NCBI RefSeq assembly: GCF_001425405.1
Contig: NZ_LMQP01000001.1
Span: forward strand, 261,582 to 325,581
Origin: Sphingomonas sp. Leaf412
GTDB lineage: Bacteria > Pseudomonadota > Alphaproteobacteria > Sphingomonadales > Sphingomonadaceae
Direction: 5' to 3'
Length of the DNA stretch: 64,000 nucleotides
The stretch's first letter is position 1. The number at the start of each line of letters is the position of its first letter. Shown piece after piece: positions 8,703-17,989 of the stretch. Made by a program: the position numbers and the translations under genes. Under the pieces are notes generated by a model, which saw only the letters and a list, made by a program, of their open reading frames with translations, had not been told where the DNA came from and ran no database searches.

Positions 8703-9065
8703 CTATACCAGCGCCCCCACCGCTTGGATGAATCGCGCCAGGCTGATCGGCTTGGACACATAGGCGTCCGCCCCCGCGGCGCGGATGCGGTCCTCGTCCT
8801 CGCGGCCGGCATAGGCGGTCACAGCCATGATCGGGATCCGGCGCAGGCTCTCGTCCGCCTTGATCTCCAGGATCAGTTCGTAGCCGGTGACGTGCGGCAT
8901 CTGGATGTCCATCACGATCAGGTCGGGTTGCAACGCCCGCGCGCGCGCCACCGCCTCGCGCCCGTCCCGGACCGGCTCGGCGGAAAAGTCGTGCGCGCGG
9001 AGCAGGTCGCAGAAAAGCTTCAGGTTCAGTTCGTTGTCCTCGACAACGAGCACCCTTTTTGCCAC
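8703..9065 (-). CDS. divK: DivK-type single-domain response regulator
   Basis: A 120-residue receiver domain with nothing attached. Acidic pocket E9/D10, phosphoacceptor D53 (VMDIQMP), T83 in AVTAYA and K105 in SKPIS are all in place. The sequence VLVVEDNELNLKLFCDLL and the C-terminal AYVSKPIS block match DivK, the alphaproteobacterial cell-cycle and polarity regulator that acts on DivJ/PleC and DivL. Start is GTG 9065 (MAKRV). It is divergent from the DUF3572 gene with only 39 bp between. A chemotaxis-type CheY is less likely given the DivK-specific start. Confidence 0.85.
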   Translation of the reverse strand: MAKRVLVVEDNELNLKLFCDLLRAHDFSAEPVRDGREAVARARALQPDLIVMDIQMPHVTGYELILEIKADESLRRIPIMAVTAYAGREDEDRIRAAGADAYVSKPISLARFIQAVGALV

Positions 9066-9104
9066 CCGCCTGTGCTCCCGTTGCCGTGCGAAGATGAATA
9101 CGCC

Positions 9105-9383
9105 ATGCGAACCGCCAGCACAAACGAAGAAGCCGCCGAAACCACGGGCTTACGGGCGGTCGCCTGGATCATCGGCGACGACGACCGGGCGGGGCGCCTG
9201 CTCGCGCTGACCGGGCTCGACGCCGACGCGCTGCGCGACGGGCTGGGCGACCGCACGGTCCTGGCCGCGGTGCTGGCGTTCCTGGAATCGCACGAGCCCG
9301 ATCTGCTCGCCTGCGCCGCCGCGCTGGAAACGTCCCCGGAAACCCTCGTCCGCGCCCGCGCCGCGCTGGAAGGATCGTCATGA
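9105..9383 (+). CDS. DUF3572 family protein
   Basis: A 92-residue cytosolic protein; the core VAWIIGDDDRAGRLLALTGLDADALR and AVLAFLESHEPDLLACAAAL match DUF3572, a small alphaproteobacterial family of unknown function regularly found beside divK. ATG 9105 is used; the last four bases overlap the start of the HAD-family gene (ATGA), so the two are coupled. Confidence 0.85.
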   Translation: MRTASTNEEAAETTGLRAVAWIIGDDDRAGRLLALTGLDADALRDGLGDRTVLAAVLAFLESHEPDLLACAAALETSPETLVRARAALEGSS

Positions 9384-10006
9384 CCCGCCCGCTGCTCATC
9401 TCCGACTGCGACGAGGTGCTGCTGCACATGGTGCGCCATTTCGCCGACTGGCTGGGCGAGGCGCACGAGGTCGATTTCACCATCGGCACGTGGGAACTGG
9501 CACAATCGATGAAGCGTCGCGGCGACGGCGCGCCGCTGTCCCGCGAGGAGATGTTCGGCTTCCTCGGCGGCTTCTTCCCCGCGGAAATGGCGCGGCAGAC
9601 GCTGGTGCCCGGCGCGAAGGAAGCGCTCGCGCGGCTGGCGGAGGTCGCGGACATCGTGATCCTGACCAACCTGGAGGATCATTGCCGCACCCACCGCATC
9701 GACCAGCTCGCCGCCTTCGGGATCGACCATCGCGTCGAATGCAACCAGGGCGGAAAGGGCGCGCCGGTGGCGCGGCTGGTGGCGGAGTTCGCGCCGTCGG
9801 TGACGGTGTTCGTCGACGACCTGCCGCATCATCATCAATCGGTGGCGGAGCATGCGCCGGGCGTATGGCGGCTGCACATGGTCAGCGAGCCGCAACTGTC
9901 CCCCGGCGTCCCGACCTCGCCCGCCGCCCATGCGCGGATCGACGACTGGGCCGATGCGGCGGACTGGATCGCGACGCGCTTCGAGGCGGGCCGCGCCGCC
10001 GCCTGA
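9380..10006 (+). CDS. HAD-superfamily hydrolase
   Basis: A 208-residue protein. It begins with SDCDEVLLHMV, where a HAD enzyme has DxDxT/V (nucleophile and acid/base aspartates). ILTNLED near residue 95 is motif II, K130 region (GKGAPVARLV) is motif III, and VFVDDLPHHH (about 148) is motif IV with the metal-binding DD. Probably a small-molecule phosphatase; substrate unknown. Starts 4 bp inside the DUF3572 gene and is followed by about 1 kb without genes. Confidence 0.85.
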   Translation: MTRPLLISDCDEVLLHMVRHFADWLGEAHEVDFTIGTWELAQSMKRRGDGAPLSREEMFGFLGGFFPAEMARQTLVPGAKEALARLAEVADIVILTNLEDHCRTHRIDQLAAFGIDHRVECNQGGKGAPVARLVAEFAPSVTVFVDDLPHHHQSVAEHAPGVWRLHMVSEPQLSPGVPTSPAAHARIDDWADAADWIATRFEAGRAAA

Positions 10007-11029
10007 CGCCGGCGCGGTGACGGGGTCCACGCGAAGACGCGAAGGATGATCGGTTCGCGCCGGGACGCGGAGGTTCAAAGGCATCACGCCTGCGGCGCCG
10101 TGGCGAACCACCACGGCGGGATCGGGAACGGACCGGTTCCCGCACGCGCGCACCCTTCTGCGCCTCTACGCAAACCCGATCTTCATCGGACCTTCGCGCC
10201 GTCGAAAATCAAGGCACCACGACGCCCCCCTCCCCCCGACCGAGGCGCCGCGCTGTCCTACATCGCGCGCGGAGCGTACAATCGCCCCATGCCCGCCCCC
10301 GCCCCGACCCGCCCCGTCGCCGCATATTCGTCACGGACTAGGTCGGCGGGGAGTCCGCACCACCGACGTGGCGTGAACTTCGTCAACTTCCGCACGTCCC
10401 GCCCGTGCCCGGAGGCACCGCACCATGATTCGCGCGAAGACGCGAAGGCGTCCCGCCTGTCGCGACATGGCCCGAACGACCACGACCGGCTCGGGAATGC
10501 GACGCCCCCCGCAAGCGCACCCCCTCCGCGCCTCCGCGCCTCCGCGCGAACCGATCTTCTTCCTTCGCGCCTTCGCGCCTTCGCGAGAATCAACGCCCCC
10601 ATCGAACCGCCCGTCGCCACGCAACCTTCACGGCGGACGCCGCCGAGGAATCTGCGACGCGGGTGTGGCGTGAACTTTGTGAACTTCCGCGCGTGCCGTC
10701 AGTGTCACGACAAGGTTCGCGCGAAGACGCAAAGACGCGAAGAGTGGTTGATGCGCGCAGAGGCGCAGAGGACGCGGAGGCGTCCCGCCCGTCGCGCCGT
10801 TGCCCACAACGCGACACCGGGATCGGTACGATATCATTCCCGCAACCGCAGCGCCTCCGCGCCTCCGCGCGAACCCGACCTTCTTCGCCGTCGCGCGAAT
10901 CGATTCCGCCCCGCACCGCGCGCAAGACAGACGGACCGACCGCAATAGGTGCGTATCGACTCAACATTCGCAACATTCGCGCCCGGCCGTGCCCTTGACC
11001 CCCGCGCCGCGCGCCAGCAGGAGGCCCGC
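10007..11029. repeat. Gene-free 1 kb with three diverged copies of a large imperfect palindromic element
   Basis: I see no gene here. Three related units lie in the same orientation at about 10028-10215, 10370-10610 and 10667-10915. Each has a left part built on an 8-nt period (CGCGAAGA, CGCAAAGA) followed by GAGGCGCAGAG-like words, and a right part with the complementary words (GCGCCTCCGCGCCTCCGCG, then CTTCGCGCCTTCGCG). A transcript would fold into a long two-stage stem. Units 2 and 3 share the entry sequence GGCGTGAACTTNGTNAACTT. Long open frames occur on both strands but follow the GC-rich repeat, not codon bias. Confidence 0.75.
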
Positions 11030-11500
11030 ATGACCGACCGCATCGACCGCACGCTCGCCGACCTCGGCCTCGCCCTCCCGCAGGCCGCGGCCCCCGTCGC
11101 CTCCTACGTCCCCGTGGTGGAGGCCGGCGGCCTGCTCCACGTGTCCGGACAGCTGCCGTTCCGCGACGGAAAGGTCGTCACCGGCCGCCTCGGCGACGGC
11201 ACCAGCCTTGAGGACGGGCAGGAAGCGGCGAAGCTGTGCGCGCTGATGGTCGTGGCGCAGATCAAGGCGCATCTGGGCAATCTCGGCCGCGTGGTGCGCG
11301 TCGTGAAGCTGGGCGTGTTCGTGAATTCCACCGCCGACTTCACCGACCAGCCGAAGGTGGCGAACGGCGCGTCGGACCTGATGGTCGCGCTGTTCGGCGA
11401 CGCGGGCAAGCACGCCCGCGCCGCAGTCGGCGTCGCTGCGCTGCCGCTCGGCGCCGCGGTGGAGGTCGACGCGATCGTGGAGGTCGGCGCGGCGCTGTAG
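11030..11500 (+). CDS. RidA family enamine/imine deaminase
   Basis: A 156-residue protein of the YjgF/YER057c/UK114 family, in the longer subgroup. LLHVSGQLPFRDGKVV (about residue 35) and the C-terminal HARAAVGVAALPLGAAVEVDAI are the conserved segments; the R of ARAAVG is the residue that in RidA holds the carboxylate of reactive enamines. Trimeric and cytosolic in known members. ATG 11030 is preceded by AGGAGG at 11018-11023, an ideal ribosome binding site, which rules out earlier starts. Confidence 0.92.
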   Translation: MTDRIDRTLADLGLALPQAAAPVASYVPVVEAGGLLHVSGQLPFRDGKVVTGRLGDGTSLEDGQEAAKLCALMVVAQIKAHLGNLGRVVRVVKLGVFVNSTADFTDQPKVANGASDLMVALFGDAGKHARAAVGVAALPLGAAVEVDAIVEVGAAL

Positions 11501-11524
11501 GGGCTGACGGCCGCGGCAATAATT

Positions 11525-11611
11525 GGGCTCCCGCGAAAGCGGGAGCCCAGAGCCGCGCGAACCGTGCGCCGTTGTCCTTCCACAACCCTGGGTTCCCGCC
11601 TGCGCGGGAAC
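11525..11611 (+). repeat. Composite REP-like element, copy 1
   Basis: Two dyads 44 bp apart: GGGCTCCCGC..GCGGGAGCCC (11525-11548) and GTTCCCGCC..GCGGGAAC (11592-11611). The spacer contains GCGCCGTTGTCCTTCC and ACCCTGGG. The same arrangement occurs in opposite orientation at 26368-26450. Confidence 0.85.
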
Positions 11612-11670
11612 ACAAGGCGCCGGGGATCGGAGACACGGCACCCCCACCCGCCCTCGCGCGTTCGCCCGTC

Positions 11671-13272
11671 ATGCACGCCTTCGCCGCGCTCCTCGATGCC
11701 CTCATCTACACGCGGTCGCGCAATGCGAAGCTGAAGCTGATCGGCGATTACCTCCGCGCCACACCCGATCCCGATCGCGGCTGGGCGATGGCGGCGCTGA
11801 CCGGCGACCTGGACCTGCCCGCGATCAAGCCCGCGCTGATCCGCACGCTGATCGAGGAGCGGACCGACCCCGTGCTCTTCCGCATGAGCCGCGATTACGT
11901 CGGCGACACCGCGGAAACGGTGTCGCTGCTCTGGCCCGAGCCCGAAGTGCCGGTGACGACCCCGCCGCTGACCGTCGCGGCCGTGGTGGACCGGCTGATG
12001 CACCTGTCCCGCGCCGACGCCCCCGCGGTGCTGGCGGGAATGCTCGACGCCTCGGACGCGGAGGAGCGGTTCGCGCTGCTCAAGATGGCGACCGGCGCGT
12101 TGCGCGTCGGCGTGTCGGCGCGGCTGGCGAAACAGGCACTGGCCGACGCCTTCGGCCTCGATGTCGACGCGGTGGAGGAGGTGTGGCACGGCCTCGACGC
12201 GCCCTATCCCACCCTCTTCGCCTGGGCGGAGGGGACGGGGGAGCAGCCCACGCCCGCCGACGTCCCCGTCTTCCGCCCCTTCATGCTGGCGCATCCGCTG
12301 GACGACCTGCGCGTCGACCTCGCCGATTACGTCGCGGAATGGAAATGGGACGGCATCCGCGTCCAGATCGTCCACGTCGTGAACGCCGAAGGAATTGGCG
12401 AGACCCGCCTCTACAGCCGCACCGGCGACGACGTCACCCGCGCCTTCCCCGACGTCGCCGCCGCCTTCTCGACCCCCGGCGTGCTCGACGGCGAACTGAT
12501 GGTGAAGGGCGATGTGCAGGGCGGAGAAGCCGCCAGCTTCAACGCGCTCCAGCAACGGCTGGGGCGCAAGGTCGTGTCGGCGAAGATGCTGGCCGAAGCC
12601 CCCGCCTTCGTCCGCCTGTACGACATATTGTTCGACGGCACGGATGATCTGCGCGCCCTGCCCTGGAGCGACCGCCGCGCCCGGCTGGAGGCGTTCGCCC
12701 CGCGCCTCGACCCCGATCGCTTCGACGTCAGCGCCTTGGTCGAGGCACCCGACTTCACCGCGCTGGAGGGGATCCGCGCCGGCGCCCGCGACGCCGCGAT
12801 CGAGGGGATGATGCTGAAACGCCGCGACAGCCCCTATGTCGCCGGGCGCCGCACTGGGCTGTGGTACAAATGGAAGCGCGACCCGCTGACCGCCGATTGC
12901 GTGATGATGTACGCGCAGCGCGGCAGCGGCCGGCGGTCAAGCTGGTACAGCGACTATACCTTCGGCTGCTGGACCGACGCGCCGGAAGAGGGGGGCGAAC
13001 TGCTCCCCGTCGGCAAGGCGTATCAGGGGATCAGCGATCAGGAGATCGCGCAGCTCGACAAATTCGTACGCCAGAACACGCTGAACCGCTTCGGTCCGGT
13101 GCGCGAGGTGGAAAAGGCGCTGGTGCTGGAGATCGCGTTCGATTCGATCCACGAATCGAAACGCCACAAATCCGGCCTCGCGATGCGCTTCCCCCGGATC
13201 GTGCGGATCCGGACCGACAAGCCCGCGGTGGAGGCGGACACCCTAGCGGCGCTGCGGGCGTTGATGACATGA
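11671..13272 (+). CDS. ATP-dependent DNA ligase (bacterial LigB/PP_1105 type)
   Basis: A 533-residue ligase with an N-terminal helical DNA-binding region (residues 1-200), the nucleotidyltransferase domain with motif I EWKWDGIR (lysine near 225, site of AMP attachment), motif III-like YDILFDGTDD, motif IV EGMMLKR, motif V LWYKWKR, and a C-terminal OB domain. This type is usually encoded with a Lhr-like helicase, an MBL-fold exonuclease and a metallophosphoesterase as a DNA-repair cluster; none of these stands next to it in this window, so it looks like an orphan copy. The start ATG 11671 follows a REP-like element. Confidence 0.9.
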   Translation: MHAFAALLDALIYTRSRNAKLKLIGDYLRATPDPDRGWAMAALTGDLDLPAIKPALIRTLIEERTDPVLFRMSRDYVGDTAETVSLLWPEPEVPVTTPPLTVAAVVDRLMHLSRADAPAVLAGMLDASDAEERFALLKMATGALRVGVSARLAKQALADAFGLDVDAVEEVWHGLDAPYPTLFAWAEGTGEQPTPADVPVFRPFMLAHPLDDLRVDLADYVAEWKWDGIRVQIVHVVNAEGIGETRLYSRTGDDVTRAFPDVAAAFSTPGVLDGELMVKGDVQGGEAASFNALQQRLGRKVVSAKMLAEAPAFVRLYDILFDGTDDLRALPWSDRRARLEAFAPRLDPDRFDVSALVEAPDFTALEGIRAGARDAAIEGMMLKRRDSPYVAGRRTGLWYKWKRDPLTADCVMMYAQRGSGRRSSWYSDYTFGCWTDAPEEGGELLPVGKAYQGISDQEIAQLDKFVRQNTLNRFGPVREVEKALVLEIAFDSIHESKRHKSGLAMRFPRIVRIRTDKPAVEADTLAALRALMT

Positions 13273-13368
13273 GGCGTCGACTGGGCGGCGCCGCCGGAAC
13301 GATGCCGCCTACCCGCCCCGCCAGCGCCGCGCTGGTGGGCGTTCCGCACGCCGTATAATGCGGCGGGG

Positions 13369-14202
13369 ATGAGCGACTGGACCCTCGCCGCCGGCCTGAT
13401 GATCGCGTCGGGATCGATCCACGCCATCGTCAACGGCATCGTCAAGAGCGGGCGCAGCAAGATGGCGGCCCGCGCCGCGACCGACGGGACCAGCGCGCTG
13501 CTGCTGCTGCCCGCGACCGTGCTGGTGCCGTGGCCGACCGGCGCCGTCGGCTGGCTCGCGGCCAGCGCGGCGATCCACGGCCTGTACCTGATCGCGCTGG
13601 TGAAGGCATACGAGCGCGCCGACTTCTCCGCCGCCTATCCCGTCCTGCGCGGCGTCGCACCGCTGCTGACCGCGCTGGTGACGCTGGCGTGGCTGGGCGA
13701 ACGCGCGACCACGGCGCAGATCGCGGGCATCGCGCTTCTGGGCGGCGGGATGGTGGGCCTCGCGATCGGGCGCCACCTGGACCGCGCCGCGCTCGGCTGG
13801 GCGGTGCTGACCGGGCGCTGCACCGCCGCCTATACCGTCATCGACGCGCAGGGCGTGCGGGCGGCCCCGTCGGTGGCAAGCTATATCGTCTGGTGCTTCG
13901 TCGTCATGGGGGTTGTTGTCGTGGCGCAGTTCGCGACGATGACCCGCGGGCGGGTATTCGCGGACATGCGCGCGCAATGGCGCCCCGCCGCGGTGGCGGG
14001 CGCGCTATCGATCGTCACCTACGGCATGGCGCTCTACGCCTTCTCGCTCGGCCCCACCGCTCCGCTGGCCGCGCTGCGCGAGACGGGCATGGTCACCGCG
14101 CTGCTGATCGGCGTCGTCTTCCTCGGCGAACGCGTGACGCGGCGGCGTGCGGCGGCGGTGGGGGCGATCCTGATCGGCGCGGCCTTGATCCTGTCGCGAT
14201 AG
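13369..14202 (+). CDS. DMT-superfamily (EamA) transporter
   Basis: A 277-residue protein with about ten short hydrophobic helices in two EamA repeats; the second half contains IVTYGMALYAFSLGPTAPLAALRETGMV and LIGVVFLGERVTRRR, the usual end of the repeat (FLGE before the last helix). It should be an inner-membrane exporter or metabolite transporter; the substrate cannot be told. Convergent with the acyl-CoA ligase gene, 12 bp away. Confidence 0.88.
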   Translation: MSDWTLAAGLMIASGSIHAIVNGIVKSGRSKMAARAATDGTSALLLLPATVLVPWPTGAVGWLAASAAIHGLYLIALVKAYERADFSAAYPVLRGVAPLLTALVTLAWLGERATTAQIAGIALLGGGMVGLAIGRHLDRAALGWAVLTGRCTAAYTVIDAQGVRAAPSVASYIVWCFVVMGVVVVAQFATMTRGRVFADMRAQWRPAAVAGALSIVTYGMALYAFSLGPTAPLAALRETGMVTALLIGVVFLGERVTRRRAAAVGAILIGAALILSR

Positions 14203-14214
14203 GCGGGTCGGGCG

Positions 14215-15891
14215 TTACCAGCCCTCCAGCACCCGCACCTCCGCGATCAGGTCCTTGCGGCTCAGCTTCCCGATCATCGTCTTGGGCATCGCGTCGCGTA
14301 CGGTCACCGCATCGACGCGTTCGTGCTTGCCGACCTGCGGGTTGACCCAGTCGCGCAGCGCGTCGCCCGTCACCGGCACCGCCTCAGGCTCCAGCGTCAC
14401 GTACGCGCGCACGCGTTCGCCCGAATAGGCATCGGGCACACCGATCACCAGCGCCTCGCGCACCGCGGGATGCCGGTGCAGCACGGTCTCGATCCGGCTG
14501 GGAAAGACCTTGAACCCGCCGACGGCGATCATGTCCTTCAGCCGGTCGACGATCGCGACGAAGCCGTCCGCGTCGATCGTGCCGACGTCCCCGGTCCGCA
14601 GCCATCCGTCCGCGAACGTGTCCGCATCCGCGTCGGGCCGGTTCCAATATCCCGCCATGACCTGCGGCCCCTTCGCCACGATCTCACCGGGGCCGCCCGC
14701 GGGCGCCGGTTTCGTCGGGTCCTCCTTGTCCACCAGCCGCAATCGCGTGCCGGGCAGCGGCTGGCCGATCGTTCCCGGCTTCTGCACCCCCTCGTACGGA
14801 TTGACGGTCAGCACGCCCGTGCTTTCCGACAGGCCATAGCCTTCGACCAGCGTCGCGTGCGTCGCCTCTTCCCACCGCGCCTTCAGGTCGGCGTTCAGCG
14901 CCGCGCCGCCGGAAATGCAGATGCGCAGGCCCGAAAAGTCGGTCTTCGCCATCCCGGGATGGTCCAGCAGCGCCTGGTACATCGTCGGCACGCCGGGAAG
15001 GGCGGTCGCCTTCGTCCGGTGCAGCGCGGCCAGCGCCGCCCCCGCCTCGAACCGCGGCAGCATCACGATCTCCCCCCCGGTCGCGATCGTGCGATTCATG
15101 ACGCAGGTGTTGGCGAAGACGTGGAACAGCGGCAACGCGCCCAGGATGCGGTCGGGCAGGTCGGGATGCGGGTCCAGCGACGCCACCTGCCGCGCATTGG
15201 CCGCGACGTTGGCGTGCGTCAGTACCGCGCCCTTCGGCGTACCCGTCGTGCCCCCGGTATATTGGATCAGCGCCACGTCGCGCGCGGGATCGATGATCGC
15301 GGCGGGCAGCGCGCCGTCGTTCGCGATCAAGGCGGAAAAGGCGGTGACGCGCGCGTCGTCGGGCCGCGCCGCGACCTCCCTGCCCTTGAACAGGCGATAG
15401 AACAGCGACTTGCCCGCGGGCAATGCGCCCGCGACCGAGCCGACGATCACGCGCTCCAGCGAACTCTTCGCCAGTACCGCCAGCGCGTTCGGCAGCAGCG
15501 CGGTGGCGGACAGCGTGAACAGGACGCGCGTGCCCGAATCCTCTACCTGGTGCACCAGTTCGTCGACCGAATAGAGCGGGGAGAAATTCACGACCGTCGC
15601 GCCCAGCCGCAGCGCGCCGTGATAGGCGGCCAGGTAATGCGGCACGTTGGGCAGGAACAGCCCGATCCGGTCGCCCTTCCCATATCCCATCGCCGCCAGC
15701 CCGGTCGCGACGCGCCGCGCGCCGTCCGCGACCTCGGCATAGGAATATCGCCGCGCCATGAAGTCGATCAGCGCCCGCGCGCCGAACCGCGCGACCGAAT
15801 CGTCGAACAGCGCGACCATCGATTCGGGTGGGAAGGCCGTTTCCCACGGCACGGGGTGGCGGTAGCCGTGGAGCCAGTCGGGATCGGTCAT
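14215..15891 (-). CDS. Long-chain fatty-acid (or dicarboxylate) CoA ligase
   Basis: A 558-residue ANL-family enzyme. The ATP/AMP signature YTGGTTGTPKGAVLTHAN is near residue 215, EGYGLSEST (A5 motif) near 350, WLRTGDVGTIDADGF near 430, and the C-terminal catalytic lysine lies in KTMIGKLSRKDL. Activates a carboxylic acid to its CoA thioester, first step of beta-oxidation or acyl uptake. ATG 15891 (MTDPDWLHGYRHPVPW) is chosen over an upstream ATG at 15909. It may be the PimA-like dicarboxylate subgroup; chain-length preference is not readable. Confidence 0.9.
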   Translation of the reverse strand: MTDPDWLHGYRHPVPWETAFPPESMVALFDDSVARFGARALIDFMARRYSYAEVADGARRVATGLAAMGYGKGDRIGLFLPNVPHYLAAYHGALRLGATVVNFSPLYSVDELVHQVEDSGTRVLFTLSATALLPNALAVLAKSSLERVIVGSVAGALPAGKSLFYRLFKGREVAARPDDARVTAFSALIANDGALPAAIIDPARDVALIQYTGGTTGTPKGAVLTHANVAANARQVASLDPHPDLPDRILGALPLFHVFANTCVMNRTIATGGEIVMLPRFEAGAALAALHRTKATALPGVPTMYQALLDHPGMAKTDFSGLRICISGGAALNADLKARWEEATHATLVEGYGLSESTGVLTVNPYEGVQKPGTIGQPLPGTRLRLVDKEDPTKPAPAGGPGEIVAKGPQVMAGYWNRPDADADTFADGWLRTGDVGTIDADGFVAIVDRLKDMIAVGGFKVFPSRIETVLHRHPAVREALVIGVPDAYSGERVRAYVTLEPEAVPVTGDALRDWVNPQVGKHERVDAVTVRDAMPKTMIGKLSRKDLIAEVRVLEGW

Positions 15892-15937
15892 TGACACGGC
15901 TGTAAGCACGGCGTCGCCGCCGTCAACGCCGCCGCGG

Positions 15938-16153
15938 TCAGTGGATCAGGCGGTCCGCCGCATAGACCGCCGCCGCGGCCATCGCGTCCAGCGGCGGGGC
16001 GAGCTGCGCCTCGACCTGCGGGCCCCGGTCGGTATCGAACCCGATCGACAGCGTTCCGAAGGTCGGCCGATCGTGGTTCGCCACGACGAGCAGCGCGAAC
16101 GCGGCGATCACGGCGGCGATGCGGCGGCGGCGGTAATTCGGCTGCTGGTCCAT
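15938..16153 (-). CDS. Small single-pass membrane protein of unknown function
   Basis: A 71-residue reading frame starting MDQQPNYRRRRIAAVIAAFALLVVANHD: a basic stretch then one hydrophobic helix, followed by a soluble tail with LSIGFDTDRGPQVEAQL. Codon bias and the basic-then-hydrophobic layout suggest a real type II membrane protein or uncleaved anchor. Located between the acyl-CoA ligase and the diguanylate cyclase, all on the same strand. No family recognised. Confidence 0.5.
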   Translation of the reverse strand: MDQQPNYRRRRIAAVIAAFALLVVANHDRPTFGTLSIGFDTDRGPQVEAQLAPPLDAMAAAAVYAADRLIH

Positions 16154-16216
16154 GGGACGCTGCATAAACCATGTCGCGCGATCGATACAATCGCCCACGC
16201 GGCGCTCAGGCGGCGC

Positions 16217-17890
16217 TCAGGCGGCAAGGCCCGGGGGCGCATGGCGCACGCGGTCGCGCCCCGCCTGTTTGGCGGCGAGCAGCGCCTGGTCGGCGCGCCG
16301 GTACAGCCGGCTCCAGTCCGCCTCCGTTACGATCGATCCCGCCTCGCTGCCCAGCGACGCCGTGACCGTCAGGTCGTAGGGCATCCGCGCCGCACGCACC
16401 GCGGTCAGCACGCTGTCGGCCAGTCCGGCGTGGTCGTCGCGGGCCAGGATCGCGAATTCCTCCCCCCCGATCCGCGCCACCAACGCGTCCGCCGGCGCCG
16501 CCTGTTCCAGCGCGCGGGCGAAGCGTCGCAGGACCTCGTCGCCCCGGTCGTGTCCCAGCGTGTCGTTGACGCGCTTGAAATGGTCGATGTCCGCCAGCAC
16601 GAGCCGCCGCCGTTCCGGCTCGCCGATCGCCTCGCGCAGGAAGGCGCGCCGGTTGAGCAGCCCGGTCAGCGGATCGGTATCGGCCAGCGCACGCGCCGCC
16701 GCCTCCCCCGCGATCGCCGCATCGCGCTCGCCCATCAGCAGGCGGATGCGGTAGCTGATCGCGATCCCCGACAGCAACGCCTCCACCGTCATCGAGGCCA
16801 GCGTGGAATTGTCCAGCAGGAAGCTGAAGCGCACGAGGTGGAATTGCGCCGCCACGCGCATCGCCGCCAGCGCGATCGGCGCGGCCCATGCGATCCCGAA
16901 CAGCCACAATTGATTGCTGCGCATCCGCCATGCGCGCCACAGCACGGCCACCGCGAAGATCGTCAGCGCCAGGAACGCGGCGCCGTAGATCTGGTCGAGC
17001 GCGAGTGCGTGCCACGGTGCCAGCGACGCGAACGCGACCGCACTGGCCAGCAACGTGCCGCTGACGATCCGCGCGGCGCGGCCCAGCACGCCGGCGAAGA
17101 CGCGATCCTCGAAGAATCGCCGCGCGAACGCGACCGCCAGCACGCCGGCGAGCGCCAGCAGCAGGTAGTTCACGCGGATGCGATCGGTGTTGGCCATGCC
17201 GGTCCACCAGCCCAGCACCCCCGACGACGACGCGGCATAGCCGACCAGCGCGGCCAGCATCGCGCAATACGCCAGTTGGAAACGGTGCCGCAGCACCGCC
17301 CACAGCGCCAGGTTGTAGACGAACAACGCCAGGCACAATCCCGCGAACCCCGCGTACAGCGTGCCCAGCAGCAGGTTCGACCTGACGCTGTCGTCCGGGG
17401 TCGCCAGTCGCGGCTGCGCGACGATCCCGCGCGTGTTCGCGGCACCCTCGATCCGCCACAGCAGCGCGGTGGCACGCACCCCGCGCACGGGGACGGGCAG
17501 TTCCAGCACCGCACCGATCTGCAACGCCGCCGTCGCGTCGCGGTCGTCCATCGTCCGGGCCGTCATCGCGCCGTCGGCATAGGCGACGTACAGGGTCGCG
17601 CGCTCCTGCCACAGGCTCGCGCTGCGGATCGTGCGCGGCGACCGTCCCGCCTCCGTCGGCAGCCCGGTCGCCCGTACCCAGTAATCGCCCGGCCCCATCC
17701 GGTGCTGCGGCGTGGTGCAATCGTACCGACCGCGCGCCGTCAGCATCGCCGCGACATTGTCCCCGTCCGTCGCGCGCGCGACGCAGATCGCGACCGGCAC
17801 GCCGATATCGGCGTTCTGCGCCGCCGCCGGCCGCGCCGCAAGCAGCGCGAGCAGGAGCAGAAGGCCGTTCAGGAAGCGGGCGATCCCCAT
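16217..17890 (-). CDS. 7TM diguanylate cyclase (7TMR-DISM + GGDEF)
   Basis: A 557-residue protein with a signal peptide (residues 1-24), a periplasmic sensor region of about 150 residues, seven membrane helices (about 175-385) and a cytosolic GGDEF domain starting at DTDPLTGLLNRRAF. The active-site loop is intact as IGGEEF, with metal/substrate residues ADIDHFKRVND upstream, so it should make cyclic-di-GMP. An RxxD inhibitory site is not obvious. It probably responds to an external ligand, maybe a carbohydrate, as in other 7TMR-DISM sensors; no partner gene is adjacent. Confidence 0.9.
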   Translation of the reverse strand: MGIARFLNGLLLLLALLAARPAAAQNADIGVPVAICVARATDGDNVAAMLTARGRYDCTTPQHRMGPGDYWVRATGLPTEAGRSPRTIRSASLWQERATLYVAYADGAMTARTMDDRDATAALQIGAVLELPVPVRGVRATALLWRIEGAANTRGIVAQPRLATPDDSVRSNLLLGTLYAGFAGLCLALFVYNLALWAVLRHRFQLAYCAMLAALVGYAASSSGVLGWWTGMANTDRIRVNYLLLALAGVLAVAFARRFFEDRVFAGVLGRAARIVSGTLLASAVAFASLAPWHALALDQIYGAAFLALTIFAVAVLWRAWRMRSNQLWLFGIAWAAPIALAAMRVAAQFHLVRFSFLLDNSTLASMTVEALLSGIAISYRIRLLMGERDAAIAGEAAARALADTDPLTGLLNRRAFLREAIGEPERRRLVLADIDHFKRVNDTLGHDRGDEVLRRFARALEQAAPADALVARIGGEEFAILARDDHAGLADSVLTAVRAARMPYDLTVTASLGSEAGSIVTEADWSRLYRRADQALLAAKQAGRDRVRHAPPGLAA

Positions 17891-17924
17891 GCGACCGGGG
17901 TAGCGGCGGGGAAGCGAAGATATG

Positions 17925-17963
17925 GTAAAGGCGCCGCCCGCCTGCCGCGGACGACGCCTTTAC
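17925..17963 (-). terminator. Hairpin downstream of clpA
   Basis: Perfect 9-bp arms GTAAAGGCG (17925-17933) and CGCCTTTAC (17955-17963) just beyond the clpA stop codon at 17990. No long U-run follows, so its termination strength is uncertain. Confidence 0.5.
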
Positions 17964-17989
17964 GGGTAATTACATCGCGATACGGACGG

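Noticed and set aside
10046..10948. 300-codon open frame in the repeat region
   Set aside because: It covers the palindromic units, has proline/arginine-rich low-complexity product, no ribosome binding site and overlapping open frames on both strands.
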